From Dehalococcoidia bacterium (GTDB lineage: Bacteria > Chloroflexota > Dehalococcoidia > Dehalococcoidales > BS750m-G39): DNA of 8,962 nt. The notes below the pieces were generated by a model. The model ran no database searches, was not told where the DNA came from, and was given only the letters and a program-made list of their open reading frames with translations. The number at the start of each line of letters is the position of its first letter. The first letter of the stretch is position 1. The stretch lies in NCBI GenBank assembly GCA_004375675.1, contig SOKR01000133.1, positions 1 through 8,962 on the forward strand, read 5' to 3'. Positions 1-5,012 of this stretch are shown here, piece by piece. The translations under genes were made by a program, and so were the position numbers.

Positions 1-549
1 GTCGATGAGCTTCTTGACAAAGTTTACGAAATCGGCGGGTATCTGGGTGGTCTGAGAGAGGACGCCGATACGGCGGGGCAAAGGCTCCAGCTTGAAGATG
101 TCCTTTTCGTCAAGGGTAGCCAGACCCTTCCCCTCCGCCCAGCCGAGGACGCCCCTGACCTCGGTATGGTCGGCATCGCCGTAGATAACGACCAGGAAAC
201 CGGCCTGAGCTAACCTGCGGGCGGCGGCCTGGAGGCGGTGAACGAAGGGGCAGGTGGTGTCGACGATATCGATTTTGCGCGCCTTAATCTTCTCCTCTAC
301 TTCGGGGGCAACGCCGTGGGAGCTGATCGCCACCGCCTTGCCCTCTATATCGTCGATATCTTTAGCTACCTTGACCCCGATGCCCGCCAGCCTTTGCAGC
401 ACCTGCTGGTTATGCACCACCGCTCCCAGCGTTTCCACCCCACCCCGCTCACGGCAGACCTTCTCCAGTATCTCGACGGCGCGCTTGACGCCGAAGCAAA
501 AGCCAATCTCTCTGGTCTTTTCAATCCTCACTTCTTGCCCCTTCCCCAT
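1..549 (-). CDS. ispH: 4-hydroxy-3-methylbut-2-enyl diphosphate reductase, N-terminal 183 residues (3' end beyond left edge)
   Basis: IspH (LytB) carries out the last MEP-pathway step, reducing HMBPP to IPP and DMAPP with a [4Fe-4S] cluster. My translation of the minus strand shows GFCFGVKRAVE with cluster ligand Cys18, VVHN (His46), SSHG (His78), VDTTCPFVH with the second ligand Cys100, the DHTE motif (His128, Glu130) and LSQTT (165-168). These match the conserved cysteines, histidines and catalytic Glu of the family. The third cluster cysteine and the SxN substrate motif should lie past base 1. The frame is open to the edge, so this is a truncation by the window and not a broken gene. ATG at 549 overlaps plsC by 29 bases. 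A GTG at 531 (residue 7) sits six bases after a GGGG run and would give the short N-terminus usual for IspH, so it may be the true start. Expression is probably coupled to plsC. Confidence 0.95.
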   Translation of the reverse strand, partial: MGKGQEVRIEKTREIGFCFGVKRAVEILEKVCRERGGVETLGAVVHNQQVLQRLAGIGVKVAKDIDDIEGKAVAISSHGVAPEVEEKIKARKIDIVDTTCPFVHRLQAAARRLAQAGFLVVIYGDADHTEVRGVLGWAEGKGLATLDEKDIFKLEPLPRRIGVLSQTTQIPADFVNFVKKLID

Positions 550-1186
550 AGACCCCCCGATATTCGGGGGGGAGAAGTTCGGCGATGCGCCGCATAATAA
601 GCTCGGTGTGCTCAGCAAGCTTATCTTTGGTTAGTTTGCCGCCCGCTTTGGGGAGAGAGAAGGGCTTGCCGATACTAACCGTTATCCGGGAGCGGCGAAA
701 CATCCAGAATGGTTTCTTAAGCTTTTCGGTACCGGCGATGCCCACGGGGAGGACGGGCACACCGTGACGGCTGGCGAACAGCGCCGAGCCGGGGAGAGCC
801 GACTGAAGCTGGGCGTTCTGGCTCCTGGTTGCCTCGGGGAACATCACCAACACGCCTCCTTCCGCCAGAACGCGCTCCGACTGGCGTATTGCCTTTCTAT
901 CCAGCTTGCCCCTGTACACCGGGAAGGAGCCCAGGCCGCCCAAGAAGTAAGCCAGGAAGCGGGAATGAAAGAGCTCTTCTTTAGCCATAAAGATGGCCTG
1001 CCTGCCCAGGCTGACGCCGAGCAGGGGCGGGTCGACAGCATGAATGTGGTTGGCTACCACCAGCACCGCGCCTTTAGGGGGGACATTCTCCCTGCCCTCG
1101 ACCCGCCAGCGGGTAAAGAGCCTAAAAAACGCCCTGACGATTAGTTTGCAGACATGATAGAACCAAGGCAAGATTCTTAACTCCAC
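521..1186 (-). CDS. plsC: 1-acyl-sn-glycerol-3-phosphate acyltransferase (PlsC family)
   Basis: PlsC adds the second acyl chain to lysophosphatidic acid at the membrane, giving phosphatidic acid. The protein (221 aa from this start) has a hydrophobic, basic N-terminus (about residues 6-25) and the acyltransferase motifs in order. These are NHIHAVD, the HX4D site with His47 and Asp52; GSFPVYR (86-92); FPEATRS (116-122); and VPVLPVGIAG (143-152). Motif III normally reads PEGTRS, so the Gly-to-Ala change is mildly unusual. Length fits the short PlsC proteins of Gram-positive bacteria and Chloroflexota. The frame is open up to a TTG at 1201, but a TATAAT promoter element covers 1201-1206, so that codon would lie upstream of the transcript. 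GTG at 1186 fits a short leader, and TTG at 1171 has GGAG nine bases upstream; either is possible. It overlaps ispH at its 3' end. Confidence 0.92.
   Translation of the reverse strand: MELRILPWFYHVCKLIVRAFFRLFTRWRVEGRENVPPKGAVLVVANHIHAVDPPLLGVSLGRQAIFMAKEELFHSRFLAYFLGGLGSFPVYRGKLDRKAIRQSERVLAEGGVLVMFPEATRSQNAQLQSALPGSALFASRHGVPVLPVGIAGTEKLKKPFWMFRRSRITVSIGKPFSLPKAGGKLTKDKLAEHTELIMRRIAELLPPEYRGVYGEGARSED
553..571. other. 8-bp stem, 3-base loop hairpin just ahead of the ispH start
   Basis: CCCCCCGA (553-560) and TCGGGGGG (564-571) are perfect complements around the loop TAT. The hairpin lies inside the last codons of plsC. Its G-run ends three bases before the ispH ATG on the minus-strand transcript. 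It could hide the ribosome binding region of ispH until ribosomes translating plsC open it. That role is inference; the inverted repeat is read directly. It could also be a by-product of Pro-Pro-Glu-Tyr-Arg-Gly codon choice. Confidence 0.6.
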
Positions 1187-1200
1187 TAAAATGTCAATCA

Positions 1201-1229
1201 ATTATAACCCCCACTAGTGGCAAAGACAA
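1201..1229 (-). promoter_or_regulatory. Sigma70-type promoter for plsC-ispH
   Basis: Read on the minus strand: -35 TTGTCT (1229-1224), a 17-base spacer, and a perfect -10 TATAAT (1206-1201). The predicted transcription start is near 1194. Distance to the GTG at 1186 is about eight bases. The spacer contains the palindrome at 1211-1220. Confidence 0.65.
1211..1220. promoter_or_regulatory. Perfect 10-bp palindrome CCACTAGTGG in the plsC promoter spacer
   Basis: CCACTAGTGG equals its own reverse complement and lies between the -35 and -10 elements of the plsC promoter. A palindrome in this position is a classic place for a dimeric regulator, for example a lipid-responsive repressor. No partner regulator is encoded here, so this is a candidate operator only. 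A 10-bp palindrome can also occur by chance. Confidence 0.35.
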
Positions 1230-1283
1230 ACACCCTAGTATTCTTTCTTCCCCTTCCCCTTTGTTTAGCGGAGGTCTTTCTGT

Positions 1284-1320
1284 CCCACCCTACCCACCCT
1301 TAGAGGGTATTCACCCTCTA
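1284..1320 (-). repeat. Hairpin/G-tail module 1 (leftward)
   Basis: Stem TAGAGGGT (1301-1308) and ACCCTCTA (1313-1320), loop ATTC. On the minus strand the tail at 1299-1284 reads GGGTGGGTAGGGTGGG, four G3 runs with loops of 1, 2 and 1 bases. This meets the usual sequence rule for a G-quadruplex. Confidence 0.6.
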
Positions 1321-1366
1321 GAATTCCTTTGGGGGGACTCGCCACCCCACCCCTACTTTATCTATT

Positions 1367-1411
1367 CCCACCCGCCACCCTTTTAAGGTAAAGAGGGGCT
1401 ACGCCCCTCTT
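1367..1411 (-). repeat. Hairpin/G-tail module 2 (leftward)
   Basis: Stem AAGAGGGGC (1391-1399) and GCCCCTCTT (1403-1411) with loop TAC: nine perfect pairs. On the minus strand an AT-rich spacer (1390-1381) leads to GGGTGGCGGGTGGG (1380-1367), a slightly degenerate form of the tail. Confidence 0.6.
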
Positions 1412-1435
1412 AAACACCCCAAAAATAAGGGGATA

Positions 1436-1464
1436 ACAGGGGTCTAACCCCTGTAGGGTGGGAA
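1436..1464 (+). repeat. Hairpin/G-tail module 3 (rightward)
   Basis: Stem ACAGGGGT (1436-1443) and ACCCCTGT (1447-1454) with loop CTA, then AGGGTGGGAAAAACAACCTG. The tail has only one GGGTGGG unit here. GGGTGGGAA (1456-1464) is the exact inverse of TTCCCACCC at 1365-1373 in module 2. Confidence 0.6.
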
Positions 1465-1497
1465 AAACAACCTGGGGAGGGATAAGGGCACAAGAGA

Positions 1498-1532
1498 GGA
1501 GATTGCTTCGTCATTACTTTCCTCGCAATGAC
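1498..1532 (+). repeat. Dispersed 'GATTGCTTCG...CGCAATGAC' repeat copy
   Basis: GATTGCTTCGTC (1501-1512) and CCTCGCAATGAC (1521-1532) flank a T-rich centre, with ATTGC and GCAAT as inverted arms. From memory, sequences of the form GATTGCTTCGTC...CTCGCAATGAC are common intergenic repeats in many bacterial genomes, including Chloroflexota. Only one copy is in this window, so repeat status rests on recall. It lies between modules 3 and 4. Confidence 0.45.
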
Positions 1533-1566
1533 ATTAGAACTCGAGGAGGCGGGGCGAGAAGTCTAT

Positions 1567-1602
1567 AGAGGTGACACCTCTGTAGGGTGGGTATTGGGTG
1601 GG
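1567..1602 (+). repeat. Hairpin/G-tail module 4 (rightward)
   Basis: Stem AGAGGT (1567-1572) and ACCTCT (1576-1581) with loop GAC. The tail GGGTGGGTATTGGGTGGG (1585-1602) has four G3 runs with loops of 1, 4 and 1 bases. An A-rich stretch ending in ACCTGGGG follows, as after module 3. Confidence 0.6.
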
Positions 1603-1651
1603 AAGAAAAACCTGGGGGGTAGGGCTAATCAAAACTATTTGGCACAAAGTC

Positions 1652-1680
1652 TTGATTAAAGCTGTTTTTTGCTCCATAAT
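1652..1680 (+). promoter_or_regulatory. Sigma70-type promoter for the aldolase-kinase operon
   Basis: TTGATT (1652-1657), a 17-base spacer and CATAAT (1675-1680). The predicted start of transcription is about 1687, only some nine bases before the ATG at 1696, and no Shine-Dalgarno sequence fits in the leader. Confidence 0.65.
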
Positions 1681-1695
1681 AGCCAGATAGAACTT

Positions 1696-2697
1696 ATGAA
1701 GAAGCTGACTATCGGTAAGCTGAGGGGCCTGCAGGAGCTGGCTAATAACGACGGCGTTTTTAACATATGTGCCATGGACCACCGCCGCTCGTTGAGCCGC
1801 ATGATGGAGGGGGGGCACGTAGTCGAGGGGGGCACCAGCTACGAGGAAATGGCCCAGCGCAAGCTGGAGCTTTGCACCCACCTCGCCCCCCACGCCAGCG
1901 CCGTCCTGCTCGACCCCCTCTTTGGGGCGGCGCAGTCCATCAGCCACGGCGCTTTGCCCAAGAGCACGGGGCTGCTGGTCAGCCTGGAAGCCTCGGGCTA
2001 CACTGGCCCTTCGGAATTCCGCATGACCGAGCTAGAGGAGGGGTGGAGCGTGGAGAAGATTAAGCGGATGGGCGCCTCGGCGGTCAAGTTTCTTATTTAC
2101 TACCGCCCCGACCTGATTGAGCTGGCTAACAAGCTGATGGAGCTGGTGGAGACGGTGGGGCAGGAATGTCAAAAGTACGACATCCCCTTCGTTATCGAGC
2201 CTTTGAGCTACCCGCTGGGTGAGGAGACGAAAAACCCGGCCCAGTTCGCCGCCGCCAAGGAGCAACTGGTGCCCAAGACCACCCAGCATATCACCGCCCT
2301 GCCTGTGGATATGCTAAAATCCGAGTTTCCCAGCGACCTGCGCTATAACCAGGACAAGGCTAAACTTATCGACATCTGCCAGAAATTGGATAAGGCGTCG
2401 TCGGTGCCCTGGGTGGTCTTAAGCGCGGGGGTGAGCTTCGAGGTCTTTTGCCAGCAGGTTGAAATCGCCTGCCGGGGCGGGGCTTCGGGCTTTCTGGCCG
2501 GGCGGGCTATCTGGCAGGAGGCAATGAACATCGACGACCCCAAGGAAAGGGCTAAGATACTAAAGACGGTGGGAGCAGACAGGTTAAAGAAATTGACCGA
2601 GATAGCCGCCAAACACGCCGTGCCCTGGTATAAGAAGCTGGGGCTCGCCCAAGACGAACTGGCTGAGACCGCCGAAGGATGGTACCAGCAATACTGA
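1696..2697 (+). CDS. lacD: Class I aldolase of the tagatose/fructose-1,6-bisphosphate (LacD) family
   Basis: LacD-family enzymes are cytoplasmic Schiff-base aldolases that split tagatose-1,6-bisphosphate, and usually fructose-1,6-bisphosphate, into DHAP and glyceraldehyde-3-phosphate. The 333-aa protein opens with MKKLTIGKLRGLQELAN and has the conserved AMDHR near its N-terminus, AVKFLIYY (Lys131), FVIEPLSYP (Glu168) and VDMLKSEFP (Lys208). In the characterised streptococcal LacD the Schiff-base Lys and catalytic Glu fall at matching positions. A C-terminal SGFLAGRAIW phosphate-binding segment completes the TIM barrel. The frame extends to a TTG at 1669, but that codon lies inside the promoter, so ATG 1696 is preferred. 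The PfkB kinase follows after one base. No lactose or galactose PTS genes are nearby, so a general role as a fructose-bisphosphate aldolase is plausible. The family is well supported; the substrate is inferred. Confidence 0.9.
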   Translation: MKKLTIGKLRGLQELANNDGVFNICAMDHRRSLSRMMEGGHVVEGGTSYEEMAQRKLELCTHLAPHASAVLLDPLFGAAQSISHGALPKSTGLLVSLEASGYTGPSEFRMTELEEGWSVEKIKRMGASAVKFLIYYRPDLIELANKLMELVETVGQECQKYDIPFVIEPLSYPLGEETKNPAQFAAAKEQLVPKTTQHITALPVDMLKSEFPSDLRYNQDKAKLIDICQKLDKASSVPWVVLSAGVSFEVFCQQVEIACRGGASGFLAGRAIWQEAMNIDDPKERAKILKTVGADRLKKLTEIAAKHAVPWYKKLGLAQDELAETAEGWYQQY

Positions 2698-2698
2698 G

Positions 2699-3646
2699 AT
2701 GAACAACGCTCTGATTTCCACCATAACCCTTAACCCCAGCCTCGACCAACACCTTACCGTGGACGGGCTGGTAGTGGACGGGCCTAACCGCTGGTCGCGG
2801 CTGCACCGCTACGCGGGGGGGAAGGGCATAGATGTCTCGCGGGCTATCCACGAGATGGGGGGCAGGACTATAGCCTACGGCTTCATCGGCGGCGCCGTGG
2901 GCCGGGCGGTGGAAATATTCCTCGATGAGGAAGGGGTGCCCCTCAGCTTCACCCCCATCAAGCGGGAGACCCGGACCAACTTTATTATCACCGACAGTCA
3001 GACCAACCACCAGACCAGAATTGACGCCCCTGGTCCCCACATTACCAAGGGTGAGTTCGCCAGGTTCCAGCGGAAGATGCAGCGCCTCCGCCCCAGCCCC
3101 AATCTAATCGTGGTGGGGGGTAGCGCGCCGCCCGGCATCCCCAATAATGTCTATTATTCTATAGCCATAGAGGCTAAAGGCTTCGGGGTGAGGACTATAC
3201 TGGATGCCGACGGCCAGTGGCTGGCCGAGGGGGTGAAAGCCAAGCCCTACCTGATTAAACCCAACGTGCGGGAGGCGGAGGGGCTGCTGAAGAGGGAGCT
3301 GCCCGACGAAGCCGCCATCATCAAGGCGGCCCGCGACATAGTCGAGATGGGCATTGAAATAGCCGTTATCTCGCGGGGCAAGGACGGCATTATCGCCGCC
3401 ACCAAGGACACGGTGCTTAAGGTAACTCCGCCCGAGGTAAAGGTAAAGAGCACGGTGGGCGCCGGCGATTGCACCATTGCCGGGCTCTCCCTGAAGCTGG
3501 CGGGGGAAGAGCCGTTGACCAAAGCCTGCCGACTGGCGGTAGCCCTGGGCACTGCCGCCGTTTTGACCCCGGGCACGGAGCTGGCCCGCCGAGCCGACGT
3601 GGAAGAACTGCTGCCGAAGATTAAGGTGAAGAATATAACCAGGTAG
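2699..3646 (+). CDS. PfkB-family sugar-phosphate kinase (1-phosphofructokinase / tagatose-6-phosphate kinase type)
   Basis: This 315-aa ribokinase-fold protein belongs to the LacC/FruK branch of PfkB, which phosphorylates fructose-1-phosphate or tagatose-6-phosphate with ATP to give the bisphosphate. Evidence includes the N-terminal ITLNPSLD motif of this branch, the first PfkB signature GGKGIDVSRA (40-49) and the second, STVGAGDCTIAG, with GAGD at 254-257. Asp257 is the predicted catalytic base. Family members usually read GGKGxN, so Asp45 in place of Asn is notable. ATG at 2699 follows the aldolase stop by a single base with no good ribosome binding site, which suggests translational coupling. 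Its product would be the aldolase's substrate, so the two genes form a two-step route to triose phosphates. Which sugar is used cannot be told from sequence. A 6-phosphofructokinase role (PfkB-type) is also possible. Confidence 0.88.
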   Translation: MNNALISTITLNPSLDQHLTVDGLVVDGPNRWSRLHRYAGGKGIDVSRAIHEMGGRTIAYGFIGGAVGRAVEIFLDEEGVPLSFTPIKRETRTNFIITDSQTNHQTRIDAPGPHITKGEFARFQRKMQRLRPSPNLIVVGGSAPPGIPNNVYYSIAIEAKGFGVRTILDADGQWLAEGVKAKPYLIKPNVREAEGLLKRELPDEAAIIKAARDIVEMGIEIAVISRGKDGIIAATKDTVLKVTPPEVKVKSTVGAGDCTIAGLSLKLAGEEPLTKACRLAVALGTAAVLTPGTELARRADVEELLPKIKVKNITR

Positions 3647-3702
3647 CAGACCAAGACCATCTCGGCCAGCACCAAGCCTAAATGAATCCAAAGGCCAACG
3701 GT

Positions 3703-3731
3703 TTGACTTCGCCTCGCCGTTTTGCTATGCT
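3703..3731 (+). promoter_or_regulatory. Sigma70-type promoter for the riboswitch-btuCD transcript
   Basis: TTGACT (3703-3708), a 17-base spacer and TATGCT (3726-3731), giving a start near 3738, about ten bases before the riboswitch P1 helix. It sits in the 102-base gap between the kinase gene stop and the riboswitch, so btuCD has its own promoter. Confidence 0.7.
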
Positions 3732-3747
3732 CTATTAAAATTGAATA

Positions 3748-3888
3748 GGTGAGGGGTGCCCGAGCGAGAGCGAGGGCTTAAACGGAAGGCAAGAGCGGTG
3801 CGAATCCGCCACAGTCCCGCCTGCTGTAATTGAGGCTTCGACCTCATAAGTCAGAACACCAACCCCGGTTCCATTCGCCTCCGCGGAA
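3748..3888 (+). promoter_or_regulatory. Cobalamin (AdoCbl-type) riboswitch aptamer
   Basis: The leader carries the B12 riboswitch hallmarks in order: GGTGCC (3755-3760), the B12-box segment GCGGTGCGAATCCGCCACAG (3795-3814) continuing through TCCCGCCTGCTGTAA, and AAGTCAGAACACC (3848-3860). P1 can form from GGTG (3748-3751) with CACC (3857-3860). The loop GCGAAT (3800-3805) is an exact complement of ATTCGC (3873-3878) in a downstream hairpin closed by TTCC (3869-3872) and GGAA (3885-3888). This is the expected L5-L13 kissing contact. It should bind a cobalamin and repress the B12 transporter genes downstream when the vitamin is plentiful. Confidence 0.95.
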
Positions 3889-3920
3889 AAGGGGGGCAGG
3901 TTATCGAGGATAATCCCCTT
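3889..3920 (+). promoter_or_regulatory. Candidate antiterminator of the cobalamin riboswitch
   Basis: AAGGGG (3889-3894) can pair with CCCCTT (3915-3920), with an inner stem TTATC (3901-3905) and GATAA (3909-3913). This uses the 5' arm of the terminator and so excludes it. The same GGGG can instead pair with CCCC at 3863-3866 to extend the kissing hairpin of the ligand-bound fold, which frees the terminator. The pairings are read directly; the switching order is inference. Confidence 0.55.
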
Positions 3921-3945
3921 GTCCAGCAGACGAGGGGATTTTTTT
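3912..3945 (+). terminator. Rho-independent terminator of the riboswitch expression platform
   Basis: AATCCCCTTGTC (3912-3923) pairs with GACGAGGGGATT (3929-3940), twelve pairs including one G-U, loop CAGCA. Seven T residues follow at 3939-3945. It ends 23 bases before the btuC start, the expected place for transcriptional control by the riboswitch. Confidence 0.9.
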
Positions 3946-3968
3946 ATCAAATAAGCAGGTTTATTGAA

Positions 3969-5012
3969 TTGAAACGTCGCAACAAGATATTGATTCTATC
4001 GCTGCTGGGGGTCTGCCTCATCGCCGCCCTGTTCCTGGCCAGCGCCTTCGGTGCCGTGTCTATCTCCATGCCCGATATCTTCAAGATGGCGCTCAACAAG
4101 ATAGCCATTTTCGATTTCCCCACGACCTGGACCGCCGCCGAGGAAACGATAATCTTCCAGATAAGGCTGCCCCGCGTAATCGGCGGGGCTTTGGTGGGGA
4201 TGGCGCTGGCGACGGCGGGGGTGCTCTTCCAGGGGCTGCTGCGTAATCCCATGGCCGACCCCTATATCATCGGCACCTCGGCGGGAGCCGCGCTGGGGGC
4301 AACTATCGCCATGTTCCTGCCCATAAGCCTGGCTTTCCTGGGCTTCGGGCTGGTGCCGATAGCCGCCTTCCTCGGCGCCGTGGGCACGGTCTTCCTGGTC
4401 TATAACCTGGCGCGGGTGGGGGGCAAGACGCCCATTATAAGCATGCTTCTGGCGGGGGTGGTGGTCAGCTCGCTGATGGCGTCTATTATGGCGTTGTTGA
4501 TAACGATAAGCGACCGCCTGCACCTGAGCCTGCACTCGGTCTATTCCTACCTCCTGGGGCACATCTCGGTGACCGGCTGGGAGCAGCTGGCCGTTATCGC
4601 ACCGCTGGTTATCGGCGGCGTTGTCTTCGCCCGCTTTTTCGCCTTTCACCTCAACGCACTGGCGCTGGGGGAGGAGGGGGCGGCTTATGTCGGGGTGAAC
4701 GTGGAGAGGGACAAGATAGTTATCCTGGTCTTGGGCTCTTTGCTCACCGCCGCCGCCGTTTCCATCAGCGGCTTAATCGGCTTTGTCGGGCTGGTGGTGC
4801 CCCACGCCATGCGCTTGAGCTTTGGGCCCGACCACCGCCTGCTCCTGCCCGCGGCGGCGCTGGGCGGGGGCGCTTTTGTTATCATCGCCGACCTTATCGC
4901 CCGCACCGTTATGGCTCCGGCCGAAATTCCGGTGGGGGTAATTACGGCTATTATCGGCGCGCCGTTCTTCCTCTACCTGCTGCGGCGCACCAGGAAGGAG
5001 TACGCTTTCTGA
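3969..5012 (+). CDS. btuC: Vitamin B12 ABC transporter, permease subunit (FecCD family)
   Basis: A 347-aa polytopic membrane protein of the FecCD/BtuC family, which forms the dimeric channel of type II ABC importers for cobalamin, haem or siderophores. Recognisable motifs are RLPR (66-69), FQGLLRNPMADP (87-98), a cytoplasmic LGEEGAAYVGV loop that docks with the ATPase, and GFVGLVVPHAMRLSFGPDHR (271-290). Hydrophobic stretches fit about ten membrane helices. Cobalamin as substrate is inferred from the riboswitch directly upstream, since sequence alone does not separate B12 from iron permeases. The start is TTG at 3969, with AAGCAGG (3953-3959) nine bases upstream and a basic MKRRNK N-terminus; no ATG or GTG fits better. 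The stop overlaps the ATPase start by one base (TGATG). Confidence 0.92.
   Translation: MKRRNKILILSLLGVCLIAALFLASAFGAVSISMPDIFKMALNKIAIFDFPTTWTAAEETIIFQIRLPRVIGGALVGMALATAGVLFQGLLRNPMADPYIIGTSAGAALGATIAMFLPISLAFLGFGLVPIAAFLGAVGTVFLVYNLARVGGKTPIISMLLAGVVVSSLMASIMALLITISDRLHLSLHSVYSYLLGHISVTGWEQLAVIAPLVIGGVVFARFFAFHLNALALGEEGAAYVGVNVERDKIVILVLGSLLTAAAVSISGLIGFVGLVVPHAMRLSFGPDHRLLLPAAALGGGAFVIIADLIARTVMAPAEIPVGVITAIIGAPFFLYLLRRTRKEYAF

Larger units (their letters stand above)
1270..1619. repeat. Symmetric array of four hairpin-plus-G-tail modules (MITE- or REP-like intergenic repeat)
   Basis: The gap between plsC and the aldolase gene has no credible gene. It holds four copies of one design: a perfect short hairpin followed by a GGGTGGG-type tail. 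Two point left (tails on the minus strand) and two point right. The outermost copies (1270-1320 and 1567-1619) are imperfect inverted repeats of about 50 bases, sharing hairpin, GGGTGGGTA, a second GGGTGGG and an A-rich stretch ending in ACCT. The centre holds CCCC (1417-1420) and GGGG (1429-1432) around an A-rich loop. Inverted ends and no ORF suggest a non-autonomous mobile element or a palindromic repeat family. I saw no clear target-site duplication, and boundaries are approximate. Confidence 0.6.

Noticed and set aside
238..634. Two plus-strand open frames opposite ispH
   Set aside because: They are antisense to strongly conserved IspH motifs, have no ribosome binding site and resemble no protein I know.
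1284..1602. CRISPR array
   Set aside because: The repeated units differ in sequence, lie in both orientations and have irregular spacing; no cas genes are present.
1639..1656. TTGGCAC followed by CTTGA, resembling a sigma54 promoter
   Set aside because: The second half is shifted by one base and reads TTGA instead of TTGC, so the invariant GG-10-GC spacing fails. The TTGATT/CATAAT pair explains the region better.
1669..1695. TTG start that would add nine residues to the aldolase
   Set aside because: It lies within the promoter, and the ATG at 1696 matches the usual family N-terminus.
1534..1947. Minus-strand open frame of 137 codons across the intergenic gap and the aldolase 5' end
   Set aside because: It lies antisense to the aldolase active-site region and to the hairpin array, shows no family motif and has low-complexity composition. 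It is a shadow of GC-rich coding DNA.
3698..3724. Possible terminator after the PfkB kinase gene (AACGG...CCGTT followed by T's)
   Set aside because: Only five pairs with a long loop, only four T's, and it overlaps the promoter of the riboswitch transcript.
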